From Symbiodinium natans (taxonomy: Eukaryota > Sar > Dinophyceae > Suessiales > Symbiodiniaceae), in NCBI GenBank assembly GCA_905221605.1, contig CAJNDS010000797.1:1-50000 (forward strand): a DNA stretch of 50,000 nt, given 5' to 3'. Both the position numbers and the translations under genes were made by a program. How positions within the stretch are numbered: position 1 is the first letter of the stretch; every line of letters begins with the position of its first letter. The notes below the pieces were generated by a model. It made no database searches and was not told the origin of the DNA. It worked only from the letters and a program-made list of their open reading frames with translations. This document shows positions 35,249-46,780 of the stretch, in pieces.

Positions 35249-38200
35249 TGCCGAAAACACTACAGAAAGTCAAAGACAAACGGAGCCAAAAGGGCTAGCA
35301 TGCCCATACACACTGCTTCCGTGAAGAAGACATCCACCTCAAAATAATGCGTGGGAGATCATGGGAGTGTGTAAACATGGCAAGGAGGACGCAGCACTTG
35401 GCCGATCCGGCTGACCATCGGGACTCTGAAGGTCAAGTCATCAGCTGCAATTACAACAGAGTCACCTGATATAAAATGTAAACGAGACCCAACCGCCCGG
35501 CAGACCGCGAACTGTGCTAAAATTCCCAGGATGCTGTGAGCCCAAGCTGTAAACCCAGCCACAAACACGCTCACATGCCCACAAGATCCACAAGCATTCT
35601 CGGACTCGACATGCGCAACTGCACTTGCGGCAAGGGAACACCTGTTCGTGTCGAAGGTCTGATAGTAATGTTGGCAAAACCTGAGATGTCGAACTTTCTG
35701 TGTCGCTCACTACACGGTGCAGCCCAACGAGAAGACAAAATGGCCGAGGAAACGACTGCTCGCCTACCGTCTGAAACGGCGCAGCCATCAGTGCCTGCAG
35801 GATACAACAGTAATTTGAGTCTAGAAACATCTACATACCAGACCGTACGACATCCTCTTACTAACAAGTGAAAGCCTGAATCGGCCCTTACAGGAGAGGC
35901 CCTGATTACATGCGAAAATCGTTTGGCCCTATTAGATGCGTTCGACATCCGACCTGTCGTCGCAATTGGAAAAGCGCGCGGTCTCGTACTGTAGTTCGAG
36001 CGTGTCGGGGCTGTCACCCAGCTCGTTCCTGGAGATACGTTTGGCCCGGTGACATTGTGGGACCGCATTTCATGGAGCTGTCGTGTCTAGTGTACGCATT
36101 TCGCCTCGTGGTGTTGTTGCGCAGCATTGGCACCGTAATATGTCCAACATCCCTGACACAAGAAAGTAGTAGTAGCACTCGTTGCTGCTCCGCTGCTCCG
36201 ACTTGACTATGGATTGGGTCTTTCACGATCGACAAGTTTGGTGAATCCCTCCCATCAAAACCAGAAGGAGTGGCGCAGATCTGACGAATGAGAAGCCGAA
36301 ACCTTGCAAAGATGTGAGAGGGAAGTACCTGCGACGGTACGGTTTTGCCGGCGCATGTCTTCTGCAAGTTCTTTCACACATCTTTGGCCCATTTTGGCCC
36401 AACATCCCAAGATGACCCTTGCGGTATTGCCTCTTCGTGGCCTCGCCTCCTAGAAAAAGCCCATCGATTGTCGCAGCGCTTTGTGAGCACATTGGCCAAG
36501 TTACACAGAGCTGACGCTGACCGCAGCCAGCAAACATAGAGACCATTTTGGGTCACATGTATTGGCTCGCGTAGACCTTTGTGGCACTCAGGCCTTTAAA
36601 GTGAACAAAAAATCTTGTCAAATAATTAGACTTGGGTGGATGACTTGCATGATTTTCTGTCGCTCATGCAAGTTTTTGCAAGAACACGACTTACATTTGC
36701 GCCAGCTACACGCACATCCGCCTACAGAGACGCTTGCTGTGCATCAACCTGCCCGCCGTCATAGCTTTAGTGCCATTCAGGTTAGGCTCATCCTTCATCA
36801 GCTAATTGCGCTCCTTACGGAAATAACTGGCTATTCGACGCAGTTGGAAACTTCTAGAAGCGACAATAAACACCCAAAGCGAAGAAGACACGAGTGGTTG
36901 GACTGGCAAAAACAGTGGTTTTTCAATTTTTTCCATTCTATCATCCCCCACCCCAAAGCTAGCCAATCTGGGAACCTTTTCGGACAGCTAAATCAGGATA
37001 CTTCGCTGCAGGATTCTGCCGCGGTTGCCTCCAGGGGTACTTTGCGGGATAGGACGAGCGATTCTCTGGGACTCTGGAGGTCAACGCACCAGGCATAGTC
37101 ATCGGGACGCTCTGCGGGACTTCAACTCCAGGGATACTCGGCGCGACACTCTGCAGAGTTCGGGAATGGGAGACACAAGCCAGGAGACTGAGCGAAGAGC
37201 ATTGTCCAGAATGACTGACTTCATTTCTAGCAACCCCATACCGAGCGCGAGGAACAACAAGAATGACCATTAGCCACGTGGTCGTCGTCGTCGTCGTAAT
37301 GGCAGTGGTAATGGGGGCAGTCGTGGTACTCGTCGTTGCCGTTGTTGCAGAAAGAACCGAAGTCGTAGTCGAAGTGGGTGTCATCGCAGTAGCAGTATCT
37401 AGTAGCGAAAACAGTAGCTCTCAGCAGTATCAGCAAACGCCCCACTCTGCATTGAGAGAATGCCTGTCTGATTATAAGCAGCACCGGTAGTTCTATGGGT
37501 CCGGGCCCACGTACTGGTCCGACTACCAATGCTGCACATGTCCCAAATAAGCAGACTTGCAGAAGCTTGATCTCAACCCTCGGAGCCAAAGCCCCCAACG
37601 CAAACCCCTGCAACGTCGATTCATCACAGGAGAACAGGATGTAGACTAGCGACTCTCCTGCACTGTCCTGCAAGTTGTGCTACGTTTGGCCCTCTTTGAT
37701 CCAAATCTTCGTGCCTTGGAGCCGGGGGCGCTCTGAGCGGGCCTCCCTTCGCAGCTCTCTGAGCACAGGCTTCCCGACGCCCGGTGCAGCGGATTGTGCT
37801 TGGGCCACAAGGATGTTACAGAGACCCTGCAACACTCACGACGATCAGGGAGACATGCCAAAAACATGACATAAGAGGACCTTCCCATCGGCCATGTCAC
37901 CGTGAAAGATTTTCCATCTTTGATGGGCGACTTGCGCGAGCGCACTTGGGAGACAGGAACCTGCTAAAGGCAAAAGTGATGTCGCCACGTGCGGAAACTT
38001 TCGCGACGCTCGAAAGCAAAGATGCCTCGCACTATGTTGGGGTCCTCATGGTCCTCTTTCGGCAGCGCTCCTTTCGTCTCTTTGTCTCTTTGGGTATCAA
38101 GGCATACAGAATCCATAACAAAACATAACCGCAAGAATCTGTAAGAACAGCACCATTCGGGAACTTTGTTGCACCCGTTTCCTTGCGTGTTTGGGTCGCA

Positions 38201-38339
38201 AAAGTCACGAGCCACGGGCAGCTACAATAGTGTCCCGTGACCTGGCTGCCCCCACCCGTCTGAGGCAGCCACCGCTTTGCTACCAATGCTGCAACCCGTA
38301 GAGCTTTCTTGTGGAAGCCACGCTCCAAGACCTAAACGA
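35249..38339. other. spacer upstream of RuBisCO, no gene recognised
   Basis: Various short open frames on both strands lack recognisable protein or a consistent exon chain. A GTCGTC/GTGGTA triplet-rich tract lies at about 37262-37380 and makes valine- or threonine-rich frames. The region may hold untranslated exons or RuBisCO control DNA, but no motif was identified. Confidence 0.45.
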
Positions 38340-38421
38340 AACAGGGTTTAGGGTTTAGGGTTTAGGGTTTAAGGGATAGGGTTTAGGGTTAAGGGTTTCA
38401 GGTTCAGGGTTTAAGGTTTAC
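38340..38421. repeat. telomere-like TTTAGGG array, G-rich strand on plus
   Basis: About 80 bp of GGGTTTAGGGTTTAGGG with a few changes (AAGGGATAGGG, GGTTCAGGG). It has the opposite orientation to the other telomere-like arrays in the window. Confidence 0.9.
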
Positions 38422-38700
38422 TTGCACCCGTGGTCTCATGCGAACCCTCGGCGCCAAACGGGTTGAGCCATCAGGGTGCTTCTCCTGACGAAATTCGTCT
38501 AGTAAGCTGGCTCACAACAAGAACCAACTACGAGCGCGCGTGGTTTCTTGGCAAAAAATCACCTTGTAGATAGCCCAACCCCTGGGCCAAGGTAGCCCAA
38601 CATGTCAAGAAGATGGCCCAGAACCGAAATCCCGAGGGCACACAAGGCCCAAAACATGCGATAATGAAAGGAAAAACTCTCTGAATCTTGGGGATAGCAT

Positions 38701-38910
38701 CTTGAGACTAGGATGTAACTATGAAAAAACGCATGTTTTGCGGAGTCTTCCCGCACAGCGATAAAACAGTACCGCTGCCATGAATCCACCCGTGAACTCC
38801 CTTTTGAAGCTACCTCTCGGTGATAGCCACGAGAGGCTAGCTTGAGACGCTGACAAAATGCCTGTTTCGCCGAGCCTTCCCGCAGGGCACAGCGATAAAA
38901 CAGAACTGCC
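38701..38910. repeat. diverged tandem duplication
   Basis: Copy 1 (38701-38780) and copy 2 (38841-38910) share CTTGAGAC, AAATGC/AAACGCATG, GTTTTGCGGAGTCTTCCCGCA versus its GTTTCGCCGAGCC counterpart, CAGCGATAAAACAG and CTGCC in order; each is followed by CCTTTTGAA. No coding potential was recognised. Confidence 0.6.
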
Positions 38911-39039
38911 TTTTGAAACGTAACCTCAAGAAGTGGGCTGTGGAGGGGGTCTGTATTGTTGTCGGAACGATACCCGGACGATACCGCGAACGGGCAAGGC
39001 CAAGGCCAACATGTATTCGAACGGCTGCGGCCGGACCCC

Positions 39040-39310
39040 AAACCCCCCCCCCCCCCTCCCGAACGCCACCCCCCCCAAACCACACTGTACAGTACCGTGC
39101 CAAACCCCCCCCGGCCCCCAAACCATGCCGCACCGCACCATACCGTGCCAAACCCCCACCCTCTTCAAACCATACTGTACCATGTCGTGCCAACCCCCCC
39201 CAAATCATACCGTACCGTACCACGCAAACCCCCCCCAACCATACCGTACCGTACCGCGCCAAACCCACCCCCCCCCCCCCCCCCCCAAACCATACCGTAC
39301 CGTACCGCGC
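39040..39310. repeat. C-run and CCATACCGTACCG tandem repeat
   Basis: Five to six units of about 45-55 bp, each AAACCATACCGTACCGTACCG-like followed by a C-run; degenerate at the left end. Related words recur at about 40125-40185 on the far side of the telomere-like array, so the array is bracketed by the same repeat family. Proline- or glycine-rich open frames here are artefacts. Confidence 0.8.
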
Positions 39311-40065
39311 CAAACCCCCCCCAAAAACCCTAAACCCCAAAAACCCCTAAACACCCTAAACCCTAAAAACAAACCCTAAACCCCAAAACCCTAAAAACTA
39401 AATGCCCGAAACACCCGAAACCTACACACCCTCAACCCCAAAACCCCAAAACCCTAAAAAGCCCGAAACCCCAAAAACCCAAGAACCCTAAACCGAACCT
39501 GACAAATCCTACACCCTAAAAACCCTAAAAACCCTCAACCCTAAAAATTCCCAAGCCCTAAAAGCCCTGAACCCTCAAAAACCTAAACCCCAAAAGCCTA
39601 AAAACCCTGAAACGCTAACCCTAAAAAATTAAAAACCCCAAACCCTGAAAACCCGAAGCCCTAAAAATCCTAAACCCTAAGAACCCAAAACCCTAAAAAC
39701 GCTAAACCCTAAAAACCCTGAAAACCCTAAACCTTAAAAAGCCTAAAAGCCCTGAGAATCCTAAAAACCCTAAAAACCCTAAAACCCTAAACGAACTGAA
39801 CACCCTAAACTAAACCCTAAAAAACCTAAAACGCCCTAAACCCTAAAACGCCCTAAACCCTCAAAACCCTAAACCCTAAAAACCCTAAACCCTAAAACCC
39901 AACCCCGAAAAAACCCAAAAACAAAAACCCTAAACACCCTAAACCCTAAAAACCCTAAACCCTAACAACCCCAACAACCCCAACAACCCTAACACCCCTA
40001 GCAAACCACAAACCCTGTACTACCCTTCAACCCTAAAACCCTAAACCCAAAAAACCCTTAACCTT
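39311..40065. repeat. degenerate telomere-like CCCTAAA array, about 750 bp
   Basis: Almost continuous CCCTAAAAACCCTAAACCC words with frequent changes in A-run length and single substitutions; the C-rich strand is on plus. It is the largest telomere-like block in the window and clearly decayed, so it is internal and old, not a live telomere. Confidence 0.92.
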
Positions 40066-40779
40066 AAAATCAATTCCAGAGGGCATGCTAAGCCCTCCCC
40101 TTCCCCCCCCAAGCACCCACACACCATCACACACCGTACCGTGCCGTACCTCCCACCCCCCCCCCCAACCGTACAGTACCAGCACTTCCCTCCTGACCAA
40201 CCGTCCCTATGGCCCTTTCTTATTTCTTCCGAGAACTCTGTGGGATGCGATGGATCTTCCAGGTCTCAGAGCCGGCCAGAGCTCCCCCGCTGTGACCTGC
40301 CCGGGCCCTCTACTTGATCCGCGCCTGTTTTTGTGACTGATCCGGGTCCTTTTTGCTTGTGACGAGGCGCGGGCCCTACGATCCGTGACCCCCGCACGCT
40401 GAGACGCATAACGCTCGTACTCGAACCTATGAGTGCGACATGGCTGTGGGTCTGAACAGGGGTATGTCGCGGTGTCCCCCCTTTTGTCAGCGATTGGGTC
40501 ATCTTTTGGGCTTGCGGGCCAAAAAACCACATCGTATTCTTCTGTGAGGGAATGTTTCGAGGCCTCACAGACATTTCTATCTTGTCGTGATCCGTCTTGT
40601 ACTCCACGCTTTTTGCCTTCCAGAAACTGATGAGTGCCAAGACCTACTTGCGAACTGCTTGCATATGAAACCTCACAGCCTGGAGAAGATCCTCTTCGGA
40701 GGCAGGCTCCAGCGGCACTCCAAAGTTCGGTTTGCCCCGGAGTCGCTCTTCCTTCTCTTGTCATGTCAACTTCATGGGA
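40066..40779. other. 3' side of the CWC16 gene, no further exons fixed
   Basis: C-rich tract and GTACCGTGCCGTACC words at 40095-40185. Minus-strand frames near 40740-40650 (REGRATPGQTELWSAAGACL) may hold the C-terminal exon of the splicing factor, but no family motif is present. Confidence 0.35.
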
Positions 40780-43700
40780 CTTCACGAACAAACTTGGGAG
40801 ATCTTCACAAGAGCCTCCTCACGTTGCTGCTCCTCCTTTCGTCGGATTCGATGAGCTTTCCGCAGGACACAGTTCCTTGCGAAAAAAGTGTGAGCCCAAG
40901 CAAGCATATCGAACTGTCGCTGGCGAAATTTGGATAACTTCTTACTTGAGGGGCAAAGCCGAGGAGACAACGAAAGCAAGCCTGGATTGATGACAATATA
41001 TGCAGCAATCCGCGCGTTAGCAGGTTTCAAGGACGGGCAGAACATTGGGCGACCCAGGCAACACCTGCCAACACCTGCAGGCGCCAAAGCTCCATCCATA
41101 AGCATCTTCGCGCTCTGCTTGGAGGTCCTAACGTGAGCAAAGACGCTCTGACTTCCCAGTTGACACCCCATGCCCTTCATCACTCACCTTATCCTGAACA
41201 CGCTCCCCTGCATGTTGCTCAAGTGCAGCGGCGTCCTGCAGATCAGACAAGCGCGCCTTGTCCGTTCGCTCCTTTTGCTTGTCTCCTTGCAGGAACGGGG
41301 GGGCCATTATCATCACAGGGGTTGAAGGTTGAACTGAGGCGTGAACTGAGCGTCTTTTCTACCCGAAACATCGGATCGGCGTCCATTCTTCTTCGACTTT
41401 CTGGGTCCGCAAGCTCCAAGGTTTCGGAGTCCTGCTTGGCATGCAGTATTTCAAGCTACCCAGCATCAGTAAGCTTGATGTCCAGGCCGTGTGCTGCAAG
41501 CCGATCGAGCCGAACTAGTCCTTGTTGTCCCAGACTTCAACTTTCCGACGCAACCCTTCGGCCAGCTCATAATCATCCTGGCACGGAAGCAGACATCGGC
41601 AGACTTATGCTCAACTAAAGCTCACAGCCGGGACAAGGTGCCAAGAACAGGCCACAGAAAAAAGTCGGCTCGGCATTCTTGGGGTCTGTACGGATGACAA
41701 GCCGCTGGTTGCAATGCGCCCGCCCTGCGGGGGACTCAGCGGAAGATGTCGATCAGCTCTCAGAGCAGCCACTCGCGCGTTTTCTGCCTGGATTGAAGAT
41801 CCCATTTGGGATCATTCTCAATATTTAGAGCCCCCTAAACCTTCCGGCCCGAGCCAGCTCTCCAAGTCCACAACCGGCTGTAGAGGCCACGACGAGCGCC
41901 AGAGAGCCCAGAGCACCCCATGGTTGCAACGCTGATTGTGGGGCTGCTCCTGGAGAAAGGCACGTACCGCCTCCAACAGAAAATGCCTGCAGAGCTGGCT
42001 AGAGGCAAAAGTCTGTCCAATGTTGGACAAGCCTTGCGGGTCCAGCTCTGGCAACAGATTTTGAGCAGTGTTGGCGACAACGTCAAAGGAAGCCACCTGC
42101 ACAACCCGCATCTTGCCAGGTTTCCAGCCAGTATTGGCTGGTTACTGTGGGGAAGGATGAGCACATTGCAAAGAAGCTTGATGAGCGGTGCAGTTACAGG
42201 TAGGCACGCTTCGTGTGGCCAACGTTCCTGGTGCTTACACAAAGTTGGCCATGTCCTGACTCCCGTGCTCTGAGACCAGCATCTGTGACTGCTGTCTTGG
42301 AGCATCGGCAAGGGGATCGTGACGGAAGGCAAGGGTAGCCATCCTTCAAACTGTGGTTGTTGTCTCCTGCTGCTCAGGCTATGTGACTCTGTTCTGGGCC
42401 ACGCGACCAACTGCTTCCTAGGAGAGGCAGCCGTGAAGTGCTGGCGAGGCAGGCGCCCAGGCGCTGCTGGAGGGGCCCTGTGGACTTGGCTCGTTACACG
42501 TCACTCTGGTGGCGGCAAGCGACAGCAGGGGCCAACCACGAAGTGCCAAGGCTGCAGAGGCCCGAACAGAGTTTGCAAGTCCACGCGCATCCATGTCTGA
42601 AAACATTGGGAAAGCTTGCTTCAGGAGTGAGTCGAACCGTCGATCACACACATCCACCTGTAGCTTGGCAAGCCGATTCAGCGCTGTGGCAATGCTCACT
42701 GCATCCAATGCCTGCAGCTCGATCACTTCATCGATTACTTGGTAAATCTTCAGCGGCGTCCGGGCAGCAAGGAGACGCTCGCCGAGGTTGCGTTGCGACT
42801 TCGAGAAGCCACGCTGCTGGGCAAAGCTGGTCCTGGAGAGTCTTAGCCGTCTTAGCCACCACAAGTGCAAAAATGTACACAAGTCTGCAGAAGTGTGAAC
42901 AACACCATTGTTCCCTTTATCACGATCTATCGTGAGCTGCCTCCACACTACGGAGGCTGTAGCCAACCCTTCACAGTAAACATGGTTGATGCTCCTCCTG
43001 GCGTGCCCTTTGGGCAGCACCCAACTGCTCGCCCTTTCCACCATGGCTCATCATCACGTCAGAAGAATCAGCGCATGCAGTCTCTGCACATAAGAGGCTG
43101 GCTATTAATTTGCAATGGACAATATCGGCATGGAAGGCATGGTGGCTCTCTGCACCACGAGAGTAGGAGCCATAAGGCAGAGACATAAGATGGCACGGTC
43201 CTGAACAAATATTCACTAGTGGCAGAGTGTGTCCGCACCATTGGCAGATTTCTCTGGGCTGACGATGTTGCCTCAAGGCGGGCGGTCTGAGTTCAAAGCG
43301 TGCACGGGCTGAACAATGTGTTGAGATGTCGTTGCAGAGACATGCACGTGCACAACAGTACTTCAGCCAGACTGCCGCAGTGCATGGAGAACTCGTACAG
43401 CGGGGTCGAGAAGTACATGCCAATCTTCTTCTTGTCGGCCTGCCATGCAGTCAGAGAACAAGTCAATGCTACATCAGGAGTGTAGCCGCAGTGTAGGCAT
43501 GTGGCATTGTATCGAGTGCCCTGGCGAATGTAGAGGCCACACCTGCCGTCGAGACAAGTTTGCGACAAGCAAAGTCACCTGAAGGGGCAAACCCGGTGAA
43601 TATATGCAACCTCTCATAACCTCAAATCCACGCGCCTTAAACATTGCACGGTGAAGGGCATCTCAAATCGAATCAGCAGAACCTTTGTCGCAGTTACAGC

Positions 43701-43804
43701 TGAGGGGGCTCCACTTTTGCAGAGATGCTCCTTACGACGAGCTCCGGGCTCCTTTGCTCAGGTTCTTCGTTCGCTCCTTGCCGAAGTGATGCTCGAAGCC
43801 TCTC
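40780..43804 (-). CDS. CWC16-family splicing factor (CCDC130/Saf4-like)
   Basis: CWC16 proteins (Yju2, Saf4/CCDC130) act on the spliceosome. Exons: 43750-43804 (FEHHFGKERTKNLSKG); 43648-43682 (VLLIRFEMPFTV); 43506-43542 (CGLYIRQGTRYN); 43376-43439 (ADKKKIGMYFSTPLYEFSMH); probable 43272-43308 (ARFELRPPAL); 41521-41577 (DDYELAEGLRRKVEVWDNK); from 41434 (SETLELADPESRRRMDADPM, continuing FRVEK) to about 41333; about 41236-41285 (KQKERTDKARLSDLQ); about 40790-40930 (RKAHRIRRKEEQQREEALVK). This follows CCDC130 order: RFEMP, RYNA, KKKxGxY, GxRRK, DPMFR, then a basic helical tail. A likely earlier exon near 43990-44010 reads SFYYP, matching the YYPPDF start. Of the two zinc-binding CxxC pairs, only one Cys of each is visible, so small exons are probably still missing. 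The large 41578-43271 intron holds another gene. Confidence 0.82.
41830..43044 (-). CDS. FASTK/RAP-like helical-repeat protein, nested in a CWC16 intron
   Basis: Coding-like blocks: about 42860-42510 (FSKSQRNLGERLLAARTPLK, LDAVSIATALNRLAKLQVDV, FDSLLKQAFPMFSDMDARGL then ANSVRASAALALRGWPLL); about 42510-42418 (SPQGPSSSAWAPASPALHGC); about 42110-41835 (DVVANTAQNLLPELDPQGLS, then NIGQTFASSQLCRHFLLEAV). The F/D-x-QGLSN-x-AxA-x-A pattern repeated every 35-40 residues is typical of the FAST-kinase/RAP/OPR helical-repeat proteins, which bind organellar RNA. Apicomplexans and dinoflagellates have many. No RAP domain was seen. The ATG at 43044 opens the frame but may not be the true start. It is on the same strand as the CWC16 gene, between its 43272 and 41577 exons. 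Confidence 0.6.
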
Positions 43805-44759
43805 CTGAGTGCGGAGCACAAAGAATCACACAAGGAAACACAAGGAATCAACGCAGCAGTTGCTCTGAGCTTGCCAGCTTCCGCTGGAAATGATCCAAAG
43901 AACCTCTGGAAGGTTTCCATTCCTTGCAGATGAGGTCAAGCCGCAAAATTCAACAATGATCAACTGCGCTCTGCTCTCAGGCGATGCCTGAGGATAGTAG
44001 AAAGAATCGGCGCAGGCCGCCTTGAGGCTGATGTCCTGCTGTTTGCACTACGAACCATCCTAAGTGGATGAACAAACGAGGGGTGCAGTCGTCCTTTGTC
44101 ATGGCACGCGGATCTCAGCGCGAAGGCGCCGCGAAGGAGAAGGCCGATTTGCTCAGCGGAGCCCCTGCAGCCTGTTTACCACCTCCCCGATTCCTTTCTT
44201 CCATACGGGAAAAGATGCCCTCGGATACCTGCCTCGCTGCTCTCTCTCCCCTCGTTGCATTTCTTGTTTCTTTTGCTCGGACTGTCTGTGCGCTCTTTCA
44301 ATACATCTCTGCTCTTCGCTTCAAGCTGTTCAAAAGCTTCGTTCTTCATCAAGTCTTGAAGGCAATGTGAAGGCAATGCTCGTGGTAGTGGTGTGTAATT
44401 AGGCGTGGTGTGCAATTAGGCGTGTAGCCAGCTGACTGCTTCGCGCTTCGTGATCCGAAACTCCAAGGAAGGACTAGCATTGCACTCAAATGCCATTCGC
44501 AAGCAAGTCTGATGGCCTGTTCAATCTTTGGCTTTCACCAACGCACCCCGGGCGAAGAGCTAGCGGTGAAACCCGAGCAATGATACTGCTCAGAATCGGC
44601 TGAAGACGTTTCCAGGGGCCCTGACACGCACTCGGTTGGCAGAAGTCATCCGAGACGGTCTTTGACAGCGCTGGGTACGAGGCCCCATGAGCATGTTGGG
44701 ATCCAGCTGACCACCTCCTCGGATCTCACCTTTTACCTGCCAGGGCCAAACCTCTCTGG
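43805..44759. other. 5' region of CWC16; no complete gene
   Basis: Probably includes the first CWC16 exon (SFYYP, near 43990-44010 on the minus strand). A minus-strand frame at 44345-44270 (LMKNEAFEQLEAKSRDVLKE) looks coding but is unassigned. GTGTGTAATTAGGCGTG / GTGTGCAATTAGGCGTG is a tandem 20-bp duplication at about 44390-44425. Confidence 0.35.
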
Positions 44760-45487
44760 CTGAAATCTGCGAGAACTCTGCGGAACGTAACAACTGGTCA
44801 GGCGCACCACTCTCAGATCCTCAGTAGAATTGGAATCTGGAACTTTGAATCTGTATGCATTAGGTTTCTTGGTCATGTTTTTGATGTTGTAAGTCCAGTG
44901 CTCCATCGTGCAACTTTTCCATCTCCAGCTCATGACTCACCACAAAGTCTTCCATTGCACCAATCGCTTGGTCCTGACATGCTGAAGGAATGCCTCGGAA
45001 CCACGTCTTGTGTTTTTGCAACACCGTGTATCGTCTGACCATGTAGGCATCTGTAGCCCAATGTAACCCCGTCCAGCGTAATCTGCACGGAGGTCAGGTC
45101 ACCGGAGAAGCACTCCTGCTCAAGCGGACAAGAACTTGATTCGATCAGAATCTTCAAGAACAGCGACCTGCCAGTGACCTTCAGCACGGTGAAGGAAGGA
45201 TAAGCCTCCAACCTCCCAGTCCACGCGGCCAGAGACAAGATGCGGCCATCATTCAACCCCGCCTTCCTCTCTGCCTGACAACGAGCCCGACGACTTCCTT
45301 CCAGGCCTTGCCCCCAAGATACAAAAGCACACAAAAGCCTGCGCAGGGCGGACGCAGTGTAGAAGCTCCGCCACCACTTATCAGGCACTTCCCCGTAAAA
45401 GTCTTGACGAGGTTTTGCTGCAAAGCGGGACGATGGCGTGATAGAACGTCCAGCCAGGCATGCTGACCATTTTTGTCGGTTTGTCAC
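44760..45487 (-). CDS. unidentified coding-like exons
   Basis: Not recognised. Minus-strand blocks: 45410-45300 (DKWWRSFYTASALRRLLCAF); 45275-45060 (NDGRILSLAAWTGRLEAYPS, then LFLKILIESSSCPLEQECFS, VQITLDGVTLGY); 45010-44890 (FRGIPSACQDQAIGAMEDFV, VSHELEMEKLHDGALDLQHQ); 44870-44800 (YRFKVPDSNSTEDLRVVRL). Several are bounded by AG acceptors and GC/GA donors like the identified genes. They may belong to one gene, whose direction fits the rest of the window. Confidence 0.4.
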
Positions 45488-46518
45488 GGTTGGATCCTCC
45501 GTCTTGGTTCCTGTATCCTGTAAGTCTGACTCTAACTACAGGACAGCATGCACCGTGCTGCTTGATGCAGTTCTTGCGTGAACAGATGTGAACCGTGTTT
45601 GTTGTTGCTGCGCTGCTTCTGAGCTTGTCATCGACGAGAAGCCTGCACTAATGCGCAGGACGATGCCGGCAAATACTGATCTCGAGCTCCGCGCACAATG
45701 TGATTCCTCGGGTGGAGTTTGCCTGGCTGCCGCATGCATTCTGGTTCTTCTGTAAATGCACAAAAGCCATGCCAATTTCGACTGCCTTCCTTTCAAAGCC
45801 CTGCCTGGCAGTAGTACTCGCCAGCCACGGACTCCACCACCAACGCTGTCAGCTCTGCACCATCACACACGTGCTCGCAGAGACGGTCGCTCGGCTGCAG
45901 CGCCTGCGCTGCCAGTCCCACACACAGAGCCCCCCGAACACTCTCTGTCTCAGATCGCCTCGGTCTCTACTGCAAGGCGATACTCAGTTTGCGGGAGGGG
46001 CGGCACAAGCTTCCCGAGCTCTTCAGCGAGCCTCAGCTTCGGTCTGTTTCGATCGCGTCTCCAGCAAACTCGTGCAACTTGGGCTTTGGCTGGCCAGCTG
46101 TGCAGTTGCCATTCACTGTGAGCTCCGCCAAGAGCTCTCCTTGTCCCAGCTTTTTCTGAGATGGCGAAGCGGCTAAACAGCTCAAGTTGGTGCAACTCAG
46201 AATGCGATACGTCCCGCAGCCAGCTGCGAGTTTAGGTTGCCTGGCCTGCCATGGCCCGAATTGACAGGTCCATGGCAGCGCGCTGCTCCTGAGCCCGTCT
46301 GGCCTGTGGGAATGTCAGTGTCACGGGCTGTCGGCGAACTAGTACACGTTTATGTACGTTGCGATGGCCTATCATGGCCTCACTTCGCTATGAGAGCGTG
46401 TAGAAGGCACGGCTTGCCTGCTTCTCCATATACTCCTCCGTGACTGCGCAAGAGTTCTTGAACAAACTTGAGACACATCATGACACGTCTTTACATGTGC
46501 CAGAGGGCTGACGCGAAC

Positions 46519-46593
46519 CTGTCGCCGCTGCTCTTCACTGGCTTCATCCCGAGCGAGCTCTTCCACCGCATTCCACAAGTCATCGAGGCCACC
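46519..46593 (-). CDS. single coding-like exon of an unidentified gene
   Basis: A clean 75-nt, 25-codon block (GGLDDLWNAVEELARDEASE followed by EQRRQ) with an AG acceptor at 46594-46595 and a GT donor at 46517-46518. It is acidic and amphipathic, probably a helix. It lies 0.7 kb downstream of the channel frame and could be a further C-terminal exon of the channel or part of the next gene. Confidence 0.45.
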
Positions 46594-46748
46594 CTTCAAA
46601 GGAACAAATGGAACATGAACATTGCCTTCAAAGCGCGAATCTCAGCATACGGGAAAGGCGAAGCTACAGCACCTCTAGATCGTCTTCTGGCCGCTGCAGA
46701 TCCATGGCGCATGTTGGCCAGCGTGGTGTTTGTGAACAGCCACAGATA

Positions 46749-46780
46749 CTACAACAGGATACAACAGGATACAACAGGAC
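46749..46780. repeat. 10-bp tandem repeat (GATACAACAG x3)
   Basis: Three near-perfect copies of GATACAACAG on the plus strand in otherwise unassigned DNA. Confidence 0.8.

Noticed and set aside
36391-36406. Possible relict spliced-leader sequence (CCATTTTGGCCCAA versus CCATTTTGGCTCAAG)
   Set aside because: Only a core of about ten bases matches, within a TTGGCCCA duplication, and no gene start follows.
37263-37490. Valine-rich plus-strand ORF resembling a membrane segment
   Set aside because: Created by GTC/GTN triplet repeats at 37262-37380.
38837-39350. Long Gly- or Pro-rich open frames on both strands
   Set aside because: They follow the C-run/CCATACCGTACCG repeat and change frame without consequence; not genes.
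40780-43804. Reading the two halves of CWC16 as two separate genes
   Set aside because: Order, strand and family alignment run continuously from RFEMP to the basic tail, so one gene with a large intron is the simpler reading, though transcripts are needed.
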